DNA from: Cristatella mucedo | Taxonomy: Eukaryota; Bryozoa; Phylactolaemata; Cristatellidae | Direction: 5' to 3' | NCBI GenBank assembly: GCA_009760855.2 | Contig: WPIO01000115.1 | Coordinates: 66,001-130,000, forward strand | DNA length: 64,000 nt | Part shown: positions 11,772-22,799 of the stretch, piece by piece | Layout of the letters: each line of letters opens with the position of its first letter | Position numbering within the stretch: the first letter of the stretch is position 1 | Position numbers and translations under genes: made by a program | Notes under the pieces: model-generated | What the model was told of the DNA's origin: nothing | Database searches by the model: none | Seen by the model: only the letters and a program-made list of their open reading frames with translations

Positions 11772-12110
11772 CTTAAGTTACCTCGTCTTGAATGATCGTA
11801 AAGGTACATATTGTACTTAACCAACCTTCAGCTTGGTGAGGATGTCCAAGTAACCATATGCACAACTACAATCGTACTTTTTGAACTTTCAGTTCCACAC
11901 AAGCTCTCCTCAATCTATGTAAGCTACGGTACCAGCCCTCGAAACGAGCCAAAGCATGCTCTTAACACTCCGATGGCTCTTAGTTTAACCTCCAGCGATC
12001 ACGTGGCAGTCAGCTTTCTCTGTACATCTAAGTGCAGTTGTAATTCTATTACCTCATTTCACAATTGTTTATCCGGCGACAACCCCTTTAAAGTATACCT
12101 TAAAGATTTT
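11772..12110. repeat. dispersed repeat D, copy 1
   Basis: About 340 bp aligned by eye to 20,062-20,400 in the same orientation. Shared blocks are CCTCRTCTTGAATGAT, ACTTTTTGAACTTTCA, CTCTCCTCAATSTAT, ACGTGGCAG, CATTTCACAATTGT and ACCCCTTTAAAGTA. The 106-residue frame inside has no domain and is not supported as a gene. Confidence 0.7.
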
Positions 12111-12694
12111 AGGGCTGAGTCGATTTATTAGCCACCCTTCATCTACCCAATATGATAATTTGCGGTGGTAAGGTGAGGAAAGTAAATAATGTGATACGTG
12201 GGAGCCCAGTTTTTGTGTAGTGACTATTATGAAACATATTTCCTTGATCTTTCAAGAAATGTCTCGTAAAAATCATACATTTCACTTTCATTCAAGTTCT
12301 ATGGGATTATGAAAAATACGTTGTACAATGAGACAAAAACTCGACGATGCTGGTCACCTAACCAATTATAAGTTAAACTTCAAATGATACTCGTATTTTT
12401 CATCCTTTAGGATTATTAGCTAAGGTAGAATAAAGCTGTAATAATACACAGAAAAGCCAACAACATCTACTAACCAGAGATTGAGCTTGATATAGTTTCT
12501 GACATTCTCAGAGGAAACATATCTAAAGCTTGTGATATGTACATTATATGTTTATCTGTAAAATATTTCAGTATTCAAAATATATTGGATAACAGTTCTT
12601 AGCGAATTCGTGCAATGAGATGCCAATTTTAGCTTTAAATTAGTATGTTCTAGTCTTGTGCACCATCAATGCACCTAATGTTGTAAAACAACCT

Positions 12695-12812
12695 ACATGT
12701 GCCTAGTCAATTGCATTTCCCTTTGCAGCAAATGTAAAGCACCTAGAGAGATATTGAGTTCTCTGAGGGCGCATTATCAAGTACGTTATTATTATATTAT
12801 TATAGTGTAACT
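12695..12812 (+). mobile_element. L2-A LINE, 3' UTR and tail
   Basis: Contains AATTGCATTTCCCTTTGCAG, AAATGTAAAGC, TTGAGTTCTCTGAGGGCGC and a TATTATTATATTATTAT tail, the L2-A 3' end. Only the terminal ~120 bp is present. Confidence 0.75.
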
Positions 12813-12873
12813 GAAGCACCAGTAGATTACATTAATATTACATTATTATAGTGTAACTGAAGCACCGGTAGAT
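12797..12873 (+). repeat. two-copy tandem duplication at an L2-A tail
   Basis: The block ATTATAGTGTAACTGAAGCA plus CCRGTAGAT occurs twice, about 45 bp apart, starting within the (ATT)n tail of the L2-A fragment. It looks like a slippage or local duplication. Confidence 0.7.
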
Positions 12874-15481
12874 GGCCCTTAACTGTGACTATATTTTAAA
12901 CCATCAGGCTTGTTCAATACATGGAATAAATTGTGTCTATTATTTCTTTATTTTCAATGGTGACGTTGAGCTTCTATATGGAAGCCAATTACTCGCACTT
13001 TGCATTAATCATGATTTTTAAATAAACTAAACACAGTACGGAGCTCGTTGGCTTTAAAATATGTAGTTTTGAAGCAACGAGGCCAGATAATACACAATAC
13101 AAAGCTCGGGTCAACCATTTGGTTATCAGGCCGATGGTTTTATCATTTCTGCCTTTAGCTATGCCTTTTCAAAAACTTGGAAAAAGGACAAATACTATTT
13201 ACTTGCAACTCATCTGGACTCTATATAAATTAGTAGTATCAAAATATCTAAGCGAGAATACGGTTAGGGTAATAATGTGTCAAGTTTAAAAGCTCATTCC
13301 TACGCTTATAGTTTTCCGTTGCAGTAACCTGATTAATCAGTTGTTTACTTCTAAGAACAGTCATTAGTAAAATGATTGGACTAGCTAATGATATTTACTG
13401 GAAACTTTAATCTAGAGCAAAAACAAATGGCAAACTTTTTCTTTGCAATAAAAGCCAAGAATAGCACCTCTAAAAGTTTTTGAGGTTTTGATATGTTACC
13501 TTTTATCGAATCCAAGGTATGATGTAATTTCTGAATCGTAAGCCTACATAAACTGAGCTGACACTATCACTCAAAGTAGCGAACCTTTTCCTACCCTAAA
13601 ACTATGCAAACCAGTTTATTATAGTGGTACATTAAAAACGTTATTGCCCCTTTTGGACCGGTCTTTTGGCTTTTTGGTAAAAAAAAATAGATAACCATCC
13701 TCCCCAAGCCACGGCCGGTAACTGCAGCCAAACACTAGCTCGTAGCTCCTTAAAAGCTGATAGGTCATCGTGGCGTGAGTTGAGCCCTACACGCCTCTTA
13801 TTGCTTAATAAAGACGTAAATTGAATCCTTTCTGTGCATCTCTGGTGTTAAATTCGACTGCAAGGAAATTCGGTATTTTTCATCGGTCTACCAAAGATCT
13901 AGTTTAGTCTGAGCCCTTGTGTAGAAATGAATATGCGAACGTTGTTGCAATATCTTCATTTCTCCAAGGACCCAGATTTGGCTTGACCATATCACCCCTT
14001 ACGGTGCTGAGTCATACTGAATAGACCTAACTTGCCCATGTAGTCATTGCACAGCAGCTGTGTATAAATTTACCTAGCCTACGAAACCGTAATACTCATG
14101 CTGCAGCTTCCCTAGCTGAATCTTCTCAGCTGACGTCTCAAGAATAATTATATATTGGTACACAGCAAGACCTGAAGTGCTGACAGTAGTGGCATGGCAG
14201 CAGGTTCCAAACCTGTCAACCTTGTGACTTACACCATCCAAACATAAATTTCACAGCTGGAAAATTAAAATAGTGTTGTGGCCTTACCATTACGTATATT
14301 TGGTTTCTGGGTAGCTCGAAGCTGACAGACTGGTTTACCCCAACGACAATACTCTGAACGGCAGATTTCTCGTAAATTGGTGTGGCAGAAAACTAGGATG
14401 CTCTAATGAGGTAGTCGTTATCTACCAACTTCTGCTTGCTTCGTAGCCTGATGGGAATACATGTTGTGATTCCTAAATTCTGCCTGAATCACTTTCATTG
14501 GCAGGTTTTTCCCGGCACGATTATGCAAGATGTCAGAAATATATGTACGCTTGACTTATGATTTCATCCAAACTCGAACAAAGCTCCCTCGAAGTAATCC
14601 TATTCCTCAAGTTCGGAACTCACCTCTTGGCAGGGTGGCCTTTTGATGCCTGCTCCAGTTCGGGTCACGGGGGGGGGGTGGCTATGGTTTGCTACCTGTC
14701 TGACTAGCACAGTAATGAAACGCTTCAATTGTATAGCCCCTGCTCTCAAAGCTTGTAAGTTCCTGCTTCTACCCGCCTAAAAGCGGCGGCAACACTAGCT
14801 GCATATTGCATGATAAACTGAAGATATTTAAGCTCAAACGTTTGCAACTTCATAGAGGCCAAATGAACATGAGGGAAAATGTCAACCCATAAAAATACAA
14901 TACCCATAACCGAAAGAACAATTATTCAATATAATACGAAATATAAATACTGATTTTTAAGAAATTATCAAGATAGCTTTATTTTTTTGAATTATCACTA
15001 TTCTTTAGCTGAACTGAATAAATTGTCACTGTGATTGAGCGCATCTTGGCAAGGCTCTCACAGGAGTTGTACATCTTAGTTTAATACCTGTAATGCGACA
15101 ATATCACACGCTGGGCATATTACAGTAAACCGAGCGCGTCGAATGAGAATGCGTGACCTGCAGCGAGCATAGGCTACTTGGGAATTGGATTCGAAGTGTG
15201 TCTATGCCCGGTAAGCAGTTCTCCTAGCCTAAAAGGTTTCTGACAGTAGCCAACTTACTACCACTTAGGTTCGTAAGTTAACGGCATTAACTGGACATAG
15301 GTATTGACATAAATAGGAAATAGGAAGGTATGGTCCTCCTAGTGAGCCGTTTCACTGCATGTCGAGTTCACGTTTGACACTTCACTCCTAGGACACATTG
15401 GCCTGGACCATCCTACCTCGAAGGCCGTGCAACCTTAGCCCTCCTACAGAGGGAAAATAGAAGCTCGGGTTAAGGATAGCA
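12874..15481. other. unassigned sequence with one transposon scrap
   Basis: No genes are seen in about 2.6 kb. At 13,841-13,868 a block (TCTGGTGTTAAATTCGACTG then CAAGGAAA) is identical to the inside of the pogo-like element at 10.95 kb, so a fragment of that family lies here. A 10-base G run occurs at about 14,670. Confidence 0.5.
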
Positions 15482-15770
15482 TTGGCTGCACAGACTAAAT
15501 TACTGCCCAGAATGCTTCCCATAAAAAACTCCCGTTACCAATTACAAGGAAACCTTCCTACCTTCCTCTTTAACCGGGGACTAGAACCATCAACCATATA
15601 CACGTATCAGGCCATGCATGTCGGTCAACATTCTCTTCTAGAGCCTTCCACCACACACCTGACTAAAGAACTCATGCATCGTCTAAAAGGGCGAGGGTGC
15701 CTGCTGCCCTCCCTGCATCAAGATGACTCAAATCGGCAGTTCGCCGGCTGGCCAACCTGCTCTTAGTTTC
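15482..15770 (+). other. 94-residue open frame, not supported as a gene
   Basis: The longest frame in the 12.9-16.8 kb gap. No signal peptide, membrane segment or domain motif is seen, and base composition and codon usage are not distinctive. It is recorded only because it is the largest frame in a long empty stretch. Confidence 0.1.
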
Positions 15771-15772
15771 TG

Positions 15773-15828
15773 CTGACTGTTATGCATGTCCACCTAGCTG
15801 ACTGTTATGCATGTCCACCTAGCTGACT
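15773..15828 (+). repeat. 25-bp direct tandem repeat, two copies
   Basis: The unit CTGACTGTTATGCATGTCCA plus CCTAG appears twice back to back, and a third partial CTGACT follows. Confidence 0.8.
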
Positions 15829-15849
15829 ACTGACTGCCAACGAGCTTGT

Positions 15850-16864
15850 GTGAGAATGTTTCTTCAAAAGATTCTTTGCTTATTGAAAGATGCACGATAA
15901 ATATATGGCTATTAGTTCGATAGACTGGCTACAAATATTTAAATATTCGTTCATATTCAGCAGTATTAATAATTAATAACCTGCACAAATTACTGAAAAC
16001 CCTTTACGAAACAATGACGGTTCTGTTTAAGATATGTGTTTATTCAAGTGATGAAAGTTTGCGAACACAGCTCTTTTGATTGCAACCAGTGACATTCTAA
16101 GCAGCGAAGATAGAGGTAATGTCATATACTCGGCAAAGTTTAATTTACGTGAGGCATTTGAAAGCAGCATAGCATAACTGTAAGATTGATGAGTGAAATC
16201 AGTTTTGCCGATAGATCATTAGCTTTTTAATCGTACTTGTCTCTTTGTGTTCAAACTATATCTGCCCAAAGGTTCCGTTCTTAATCCATCGCTATTCTTT
16301 ATTTATCCTGAACCTCTTGTAAACCTAAATTGGGCCAATTTGATTGGCTATCAGTTTTATGGTAATTTGTGGCGGAAACTAGGGAAATGTGTTGTTTTTC
16401 ACGTCTTATGCCTCTCTAGCCGGTGAGTTTGAATCCTGTGGTGGGCTATTCTTTACTGCCTCTGCAAGCGGTGGCTATAGCCGTAAACTTAAAGGGTAAA
16501 TCAGCTATATTTTACATTAAAAGATAACGAATGGGCTGGGTCTTTTGCAATCTTTAAATTGATGCTGAGTTTAATAAATAAAATACATGCCTTGTGTAAG
16601 CAAACTCCATCACAACTGTTGGAAATTTCAATGAAATAAATTATGGTTTAACCGAACTGTTTTTTATTGTAATCCCTAACCAGTTTCCATACGATTGGCT
16701 AGTTGCAAGCAAATTACTTTGTGAATCGATTTTCTGAAACAGCCTTTCTTATCACTTATTTAAGTTGCAATAGATTATGGCTGAGTGAGGAAAATTGCTC
16801 CTTTTCAAAATTCCTTGACTTAGAATGCATTGTATAAACTTCATGTGTATTTAGCACGATGATC
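15850..16864. other. unassigned sequence
   Basis: Nothing supportable. A possible B-box-like GAGTTTGAATCC at about 16,425 lacks a convincing A box. Confidence 0.4.
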
Positions 16865-16990
16865 AAGGTGCTCGCCCAGTCCGTGGCATGGCCGAGATTG
16901 TTGGTTCCAGCACCATGGCATATGTGAAGCTTCTAAATAGAGATTTAGTTCTCTGAGAGCCCTATACTAAGGAAATATTTATCCAGTTTC
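16865..16990 (+). mobile_element. tRNA-derived SINE, 5'-truncated
   Basis: Contains AAGGTGCTCGCCCAGTC, then GATTGTTGGTTCCAGCACC (B-box-like), as in the SINE at 56.6 kb. The tail AGAGATTTAGTTCTCTGAGA closely resembles the L2-A terminus AGAGATTGAGTTCTCTGAGG. Confidence 0.7.
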
Positions 16991-17624
16991 AAATTTGTGT
17001 GTTTTGAGTTACAAATTAGGAGATGCATTTCCCTATCCTATATTTAATATTAAGAGAAGCCACTCATCTAGAATATTATCTTTTTTTGAAATTTGGGTCA
17101 ATTTTTAGTAATGCAGACTAAATACGTCATAGTTTTGTATTCTGTGCGACCTATTAGGATTTTTTAAGCTGCCGACGTTACTGCATCAGTTCACCTAATC
17201 AGAAATGGCTGCAGTCAAAGTTTACAATTTACTTTAAATATCAGCGAACTGTAACGTAAGTAATGATATGTGTATATACTTGCGACATTTGCATTCCAAG
17301 GAAATGAATCAACTATAACTGAGCAGATAGTTAAGCGAATAATAATAATAATAATAATGTACTTGATAAAGCTCACTCAGAGAACTTAATCTCTTTCTAG
17401 GCGCTTTACATTTGCTGCAAAGGGAAATGCAATTAAATGGTGAGTAAAATCATGCTTGAAAAACAAACAAAATGAATAACACGGCTAGGGGCGACATGCA
17501 CAGGGTCAGCATGCAAATGTGGTTAGTGACATCATGCACAGTGTCAGCACACATAAGCAGATCAAGGAGGAATCACAGGGACCTGCTAAATGCTGTCCTA
17601 AATAGGTGTGTTTTTAAGTTACTT

Positions 17625-18464
17625 TTAAAGGTGGTCAGGGGATGTTCTGACGCAGATCTGGAGGGAGTTCCAAGCTTTGGAAGCATACGAACTAAAAGCA
17701 CGGTCACCAAAGGATTTGAGGTTTGTACAAAGTATTTCTAGACTGTTGGATTCCGAAAAGCAGTAGGTACGATGCTTGGCCTGATGGGGGAGTATGTGGG
17801 AGAGATAGGCTGGAACCATAGAATGAAGGGACCTAAAAGTGAGCGACAAAACTTTGAAGTCAATCCGTTACTTGACTGGTAGCCAGTGCAGGTCGGCGAG
17901 AAGTGGAGTAATGTGGCAACTGCGACGCTCACGACAGACAAGTCTAGCTGCTGAGTTTTGCACCAGCTACAATCGCCTGGTCGCACATGCTGGTACGCCA
18001 GTGAGCAGTGAGTTGCAGAAGTCGAGACGAGATGTCACGAATGCATGGACTAACTTAGACGTGGTATCTTTATTTAAACAAGCCCGAATTTTAGCAATAT
18101 TATGAAGCTGAAGATAGGCAGCTTTGACCGTGGAGCTGACAAGGTCGTTTAACGAGAGGTCGCTTTGGAGTATGACACCTAGATTTCGAGCTGATTCGAC
18201 AGGAGATATGCTGGCAGAGCCAATTGTGAGCGTCAGCCTTTCCAATTTCTGAATCACACTTGGTTTGCCCATAGCTAGTAAGTTAGTTTTGTCATCGTTC
18301 AGTTTTAGAAAATTTGCTGCCATCCATGGGCGGATGTCATCAATGCATGCAGCAAGTGAGTTCAGAGAGTTTGAGGTGCTCGAAGGCTGGGAGGGATCGA
18401 AGCAAAGGTACAACTGAGTGTCATCCCCATAGAAGTGAAAGCCTAGATTGTGCTTGGCAATCAC
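17625..18464 (-). pseudogene. L2-A reverse transcriptase, palm-to-C-terminus
   Basis: From 18,464 the minus strand reads FHFYGDDTQLYLCFDPSQPS, the FxDD catalytic box, in which both aspartates are kept. AACIDDIRPWMAANFLKLND and DKTNLL follow. The thumb region has SARNLGVILQSDLSLNDLVS and SKLVHAFVTSRLDFCNSLLT. After a frameshift near 17,970 the C-terminal block continues as MSLTFRSLHSMVPAYLSHIL and GDRAFSSYASKAWNSLQICV. The protein would copy LINE RNA into DNA at the nicked target. Frameshifts and the upstream LTR insertion make it a pseudogene. Confidence 0.85.
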
Positions 18465-18483
18465 ATCAGCAAGAGGGAGAGTG

Positions 18484-19196
18484 TGTACCCAGGCTGGGTT
18501 CGGTTGGCTGGGACCGGACGGCTTTAGTGAGGCTTAGGGTCACCGGCTAGGCCAGGGTCGGACCCTACGGCATGGCTGGATTTGCGGTGACATGAGGTCA
18601 CCGTGGCTCTTGGGTGGGATAAGTTGGCCGGGTAAGTCGTGGTGTTGGAAGCTCCCGGTCTCGCCAAGTTATGCACCTGGATGGTTGCAGGCGTGCTCCG
18701 GCGATGCAGCAACGCACGCAAGGCGACGAGTACCCAAGGCCCGAGCGGAGCTGGATAGCTCGCTCGTTGTTGACTTGTTTGTATTCCGCGTTCCCCGTGT
18801 AGCCTGTTCGTGACCCCCCCCCCCGTGTGTTGGCGTCTTTCGGTGGAAGCTTACGACTGTGGTAGTTGTCGACTCGGACTAGCCAGCAGTTACTCAGCCA
18901 GCCGGATTTTGGACGGCGTACGCTCGTACTGTTGGATTCGGAGTCGGTACAACGACAGGACTGCGGAAGCCGACTGACCCCAACTAACACGTTTGTTCGC
19001 GCTTGCTGCGTCGTCTTGCGCCCCCGTAGTGTACTGTGTATTGGACCCTCCCTGTAGACTTTTTTAGTTACTCTGTTGTTGTTGGCGCATGCGTTATAAA
19101 GATGTTTAACCTGACGGCCGCTCGTCTTACCCTAGCTCGGCAGTAGTATGGCGGGTTTGGCGGGAAATAGCCTTTGACCCCAGGAGCTCGGTTACA
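18484..19196. mobile_element. solo LTR (713 bp) inserted in an L2-A LINE
   Basis: On the plus strand the insert begins TGTACCCAGG and ends CTCGGTTACA, giving the TG...CA (here TGTA...TACA) ends of a long terminal repeat. It is flanked by a 4-bp direct repeat AGTG (18,480-18,483 and 19,197-19,200). Removing the insert plus one AGTG restores the L2-A sequence seen at 59.41 kb and 3.07 kb, apart from one substitution. The insert is GC-rich against AT-rich surroundings and has no coding capacity, which fits a recombination-derived solo LTR (Ty3-, BEL- or retrovirus-like). Orientation is not determinable because both ends fit. Confidence 0.8.
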
Positions 19197-19203
19197 AGTG
19201 TAA

Positions 19204-19584
19204 ACCGTGAAAAGAACCAGACCTAGCACGGAGCCCTGAGGTACTCCATATTTCAGAGGTACTTCAGATGATCTTTTTCCATTCACGTCATTACTCTGAA
19301 GTCTCCCACTGAGATAGGACCTGAACCGCTGCAGAGCAGTGCCAGTGATGCCCAGGCGAGATGAGAGGTGCTCTAGAAGAACTTTGTGATCGATGGTGTC
19401 AAAGGCTGCTGAAAGATCGAGCAAAACAAGCAGAAACACTCTGCCCATGTCTGCATTCCTAAGTAGGTCGTTGTATACCCTAAGAAATACTGACTCTGTG
19501 GAGTGATTAGCTCTAAAGCCAGACTGGAACTTACTAGCAAGGTGTGAGGTTTCGAAATGCGAGTTTAGCTGGTCTGCCACGACT
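19204..19584 (-). pseudogene. L2-A reverse transcriptase, fingers/palm segment
   Basis: The frame from 19,584 downward reads SKFQSGFRANHSTESVFLRV and NADMGRVFLLVLLDLSAAFD, which holds the first catalytic aspartate (DLSAAFD). TIDHKVLLEHLSSRLGITGT, FRSYLSGRLQSNDVNG and VPLKYGVPQGSVLG follow, the last being the PQGSVLGP-type RT motif. It is the upstream half of the RT cut by the solo LTR. It is unusually free of stops for this window. Confidence 0.88.
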
Positions 19585-19619
19585 ATAATCTGCCACGAAT
19601 ACATCTGCCACGAATGACA

Positions 19620-20061
19620 AACATATATACAAATATATCTGCAAAGAATATAAACATCTGGATTCTTTATTTGGGCAGCAAGTGGAACCTGGTAATAGGA
19701 ATTAATTTACGAAGCTATTTCGATATCACTGAGAAGTGAGCCAATGTGTAATGAAGGCCCCTGAGAGCTATCGTATGGAAAATAATATTTCGTACTTGCA
19801 ACTTGTACAGTAATCAAAGTTTTTTAAACTGTAGTTAGTGCCATTTTCTGGTTCAGTCGAAAGCTCACACACGTTCAGTTTCAGAGAACATACCTATTAT
19901 ATTACTCAAACTGTAACTGGTAAATACGTCGATAGGCACCAACTGATACTATGCGATCGTCTGAGGACAATGCAGCGATCGCGTCAGCAAAGAATTCGCT
20001 GCTAGTAAATTTGATAATGCCCTCAGAAAACAGCGTTCGATAGTTAGCGACGTCATGCTGG
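19620..20061. other. unassigned sequence
   Basis: No gene or known repeat between the L2-A copy and repeat D. Confidence 0.4.
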
Positions 20062-20400
20062 TGATCAGCTTACGTTTCCTCATCTTGAATGATTGCAGAG
20101 GTATATATTGAACAGCCAATCTTCAGCATGGGAAAGGTTTCCAAATAACAATATGCACTACTTAAATTGTACTTTTTGAACTTTCAACTCTGCACATAGG
20201 CTCTCCTCAATGTATATAAGCTACCGTACAAGCCCTTGGCCCGAGCCAAAGCTGGCTCATAACATTCCGATAGCTCCTGGTTAAAATTAAAGCGATAACG
20301 TGGCAGCCAGCATTCACTGTGCAGCTAAGTACAGTTGTATTTCTCTTATCACATTTCACAATTGTATATCTTGTGATAACCCCTTTAAAGTACTGGATAT
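20062..20400. repeat. dispersed repeat D, copy 2
   Basis: Direct-orientation match to 11,772-12,110 over about 340 bp with scattered substitutions and small indels. No coding potential and no recognisable termini. Confidence 0.7.
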
Positions 20401-20477
20401 ACTATAACTATAATCGAGCTGCTTCTATTTCTTAAGGATCTCTCAACTTCCCACTCTGAAAATTTTGACACGGAAAG

Positions 20478-20529
20478 TCTGTCTGTCTGTCTGTCTGTCT
20501 GCCTGTCTGTCTGTCTGTCTGTCTGTCTG

Positions 20530-20598
<69 letters not shown>

Positions 20599-20615
20599 CT
20601 CTATCTCTTTCTCAG
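20478..20615 (+). repeat. compound microsatellite (GTCT)n-(CT)n
   Basis: A GTCT tetranucleotide run (20,478-20,530) passes directly into a CT dinucleotide run (about 20,532-20,594), then into degenerate CT-rich sequence. Confidence 0.95.
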
Positions 20616-20619
20616 TAGC

Positions 20620-21640
20620 TCATTAGGCTAGTCTAGCGCAGAAGAAAGTTCCATATGATAGAGAATAGCTGTACTCAGAAAAGCGCTGACATCCTCCAAT
20701 TTCCTTCGGTCTCCTCAGTGATATTAGCCCATTCACATATAATGGCATTCTGGAGGACCTTGCTTTAGAAAATAAAAATAAACCTATTATTACGTTATGT
20801 ATGGTGCAAAAAATCGGATAGCAATCAACGCTTGTCAATATACCGTCGTTTTCTTAATTTACCTTAACCGTGGCCTCAAAATTAATAGCAATTACAAATT
20901 AAGCATTCGCAACTCTGTTGATAACATTGATGCAGTGTGCCTTGCTTATAAGTGCATCTTCTAGTTAAACATAAACAACGTATGTTATTTTGCCATCAGA
21001 ATTATCTTCTTTTTTAGAGATGCACTTACCGACAGTTAAAACAAGCATGAGTGCCATTTCTGACTTTATTTTAAACGATCTAAAATACTTAATTGATTAG
21101 GAAAATATATGCATAGAGCTACAGATAAACGTGTAGATTATGGTTTAAAAAACATCTGTGCTGATGTTTGGTAGAATAATTATGCTAATCTATCTAGTTC
21201 AGTTTACCCAATTTACTTACAGGAGCTGTCAACCTCCTGTGCAAGTAGAACAGTAAGCAGAACAAAATATTTAGTTTAATTTTATCTTTTCTTTGTTATG
21301 GAGCCATATTTTTCGTTATGCCTTGTGATTTTACTTCAGTATTAGCTAACATTAAGGATTAAAACAAAGGACACATTCATTTGTTTACAACAGAAAAGGA
21401 TTTCCGATAATGACTGGCTGAATATGTTCCCTTGATAGATATGAAATGTAACTCTCTCTAATTAGTGCACTGGAGATCAGAATCTCTAACCACACGCTTC
21501 AACAAAAGCCATAGGTTCTCGCTCTTGGCCATGGTAATCAAAGTGATCGTCACCTTGACGTCTGTCGTCAAATGCTGTTTAACGTATTAAAAACACTAGC
21601 TTATTTAACAGCCTCCTTTTTACGACAAAAGAGCCTTATA
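20620..21640. other. unassigned AT-rich sequence
   Basis: About 1 kb in which no gene, RNA or repeat family is recognised. Confidence 0.4.
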
Positions 21641-21654
21641 GCTATCACGGACCC

Positions 21655-21762
21655 TTGCAGCAGCGATACAGGATCTCCTACCATAGGATTCGAACCCATG
21701 ACCTCGGGACCGAGGTCGTGAAAAGCAACCGCCTTACCGAGTGAGACATCATGGCTTCCCAC
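21655..21762 (-). mobile_element. tRNA-derived SINE head or tRNA pseudogene
   Basis: The minus strand carries TGTCTCACTCGGTAAGGCGG (A-box-like) and, downstream, GGTCATGGGTTCGAATCC, an excellent B box. The presumed acceptor ends do not pair, so it is not an intact tRNA. It differs from the SINE family at 56.6 kb and is probably another SINE type. Confidence 0.55.
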
Positions 21763-22006
21763 CTAACGCCTAGGCTCAACCAGAGTAATTTATTGTAGTG
21801 CTGACATCAACATGCCAATAAATATCTTTTAATGCTGATAGGGCTTAAATAAAATGATAAAGCTGAGTGGACATATTGAAAGTTACGTTATTAGCTAACC
21901 CGGACTAATGTGCATTTCTTCATTCAGTCGGTTCAGCTAAGGAATTTGATCAAATCTCGTATACAAAGACTGGTTAGCCTTAAAGAACTAAGACCACTTT
22001 AAAGTA

Positions 22007-22555
22007 CAGTGGTGCTTCGGTTTACCTGTCTCTCGACGTACGAGTGTCTCCGAGTTACAAGCTGTCTTTCAGGCAATTTTTTTCTCTGAGTTATGGGCTA
22101 ACATTTGGGTTACTAACCAGCTTCAGATACTCCACTCCTAGTTGCCGCAGCGAATGTCACACTGCGAGTGGTTACTCAGGCCAATAATGGTAACCCAGCG
22201 AATGCCGTTTCATAGCAAGACCCTACCCAACCACCCGGGTGTGAAGCCAAGCGAAGGCCTTTTGATTTGCTCCCAGACATACTCGAGTGAGTCTGTCTGG
22301 GCTTTGAGTGAGGTGCTTTGACACTCATGATTGCGAGATTCCGGTGTTAAATCTCGCTATGGGAGAAACAGTGAAGTATGTATCGTACTTTATTTACACC
22401 ATATCATCGAGTGAGAAGTCATCACTTAACTGATAACAATTGGCTCGTTACATAAAGGCTCAGCCAGTAAACTGAAAGCAATGATAGCCCGGTGAAAAGG
22501 TAAAAAATCGACGAATTAGATTTAGACATGCATTTCAGCTTTTCTCATCTAAAGC
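22007..22555. mobile_element. pogo/Tigger-like non-autonomous DNA transposon, copy 2
   Basis: Begins CAGTGGTGCTTCGGTTTACC just after a TA dinucleotide and is collinear with 10,636-11,165 throughout (CACCCGGGTGTGA, GGTGTTAAAT, TCATCACTTAAC, GCATTTCAGC). It has no transposase frame. It is diverged from copy 1 by many substitutions, so both are old. Confidence 0.6.
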
Positions 22556-22687
22556 CAGTATTTCATTCTAGCCAAGTAAGAAATGTAAATCGATACAGCC
22601 CTGTAATCTGTTGATATTCGTTTCTTAGCAAACCTTACTTTTAAATGGTTGGGTTTTTATCATAGGGTAACTTATGCGACCACCGAC

Positions 22688-22688
<1 letters not shown>

Positions 22689-22785
<97 letters not shown>

Positions 22786-22790
22786 TATAC
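22689..22790. repeat. (AT)n microsatellite
   Basis: About 100 bp of AT dinucleotides with periodic CATATA interruptions. The open frame across it (alternating Tyr/Ile) is an artefact. Confidence 0.95.
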
Positions 22791-22799
22791 GAGTCTTGG

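Larger units (their letters stand above)
17338..19584 (-). mobile_element. L2-A LINE, 3' half, interrupted by a solo LTR
   Basis: The minus-strand copy ends at low coordinates with the (ATT)n tail (AATAATAATAATAATAAT at 17,339-17,357) and the conserved 3' terminus. Coding parts run from the RT fingers (near 19,584) through the palm and thumb to the C-terminus. The catalytic box is intact here (FYGDD). A 713-bp insertion splits it at 18,484-19,196. The 5' truncation point near 19,584 is followed by two more copies of the short string CTGCCACGA. Confidence 0.9.

Noticed and set aside
15482..15766. 94-residue open frame as a host gene
   Set aside because: No domain, signal or splice support, in a long repeat-poor stretch where a frame of this size is expected by chance.
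18598..18990. 130-residue frame in the solo LTR as a gene
   Set aside because: It lies wholly inside the inserted LTR, has no domain and overlaps several other frames; high GC explains it.
21655..21762. Functional tRNA gene
   Set aside because: The B box is excellent, but the acceptor and T-arm sequences do not form a closed cloverleaf; SINE or relic fits better. The same holds for 37,640 and 52,797.
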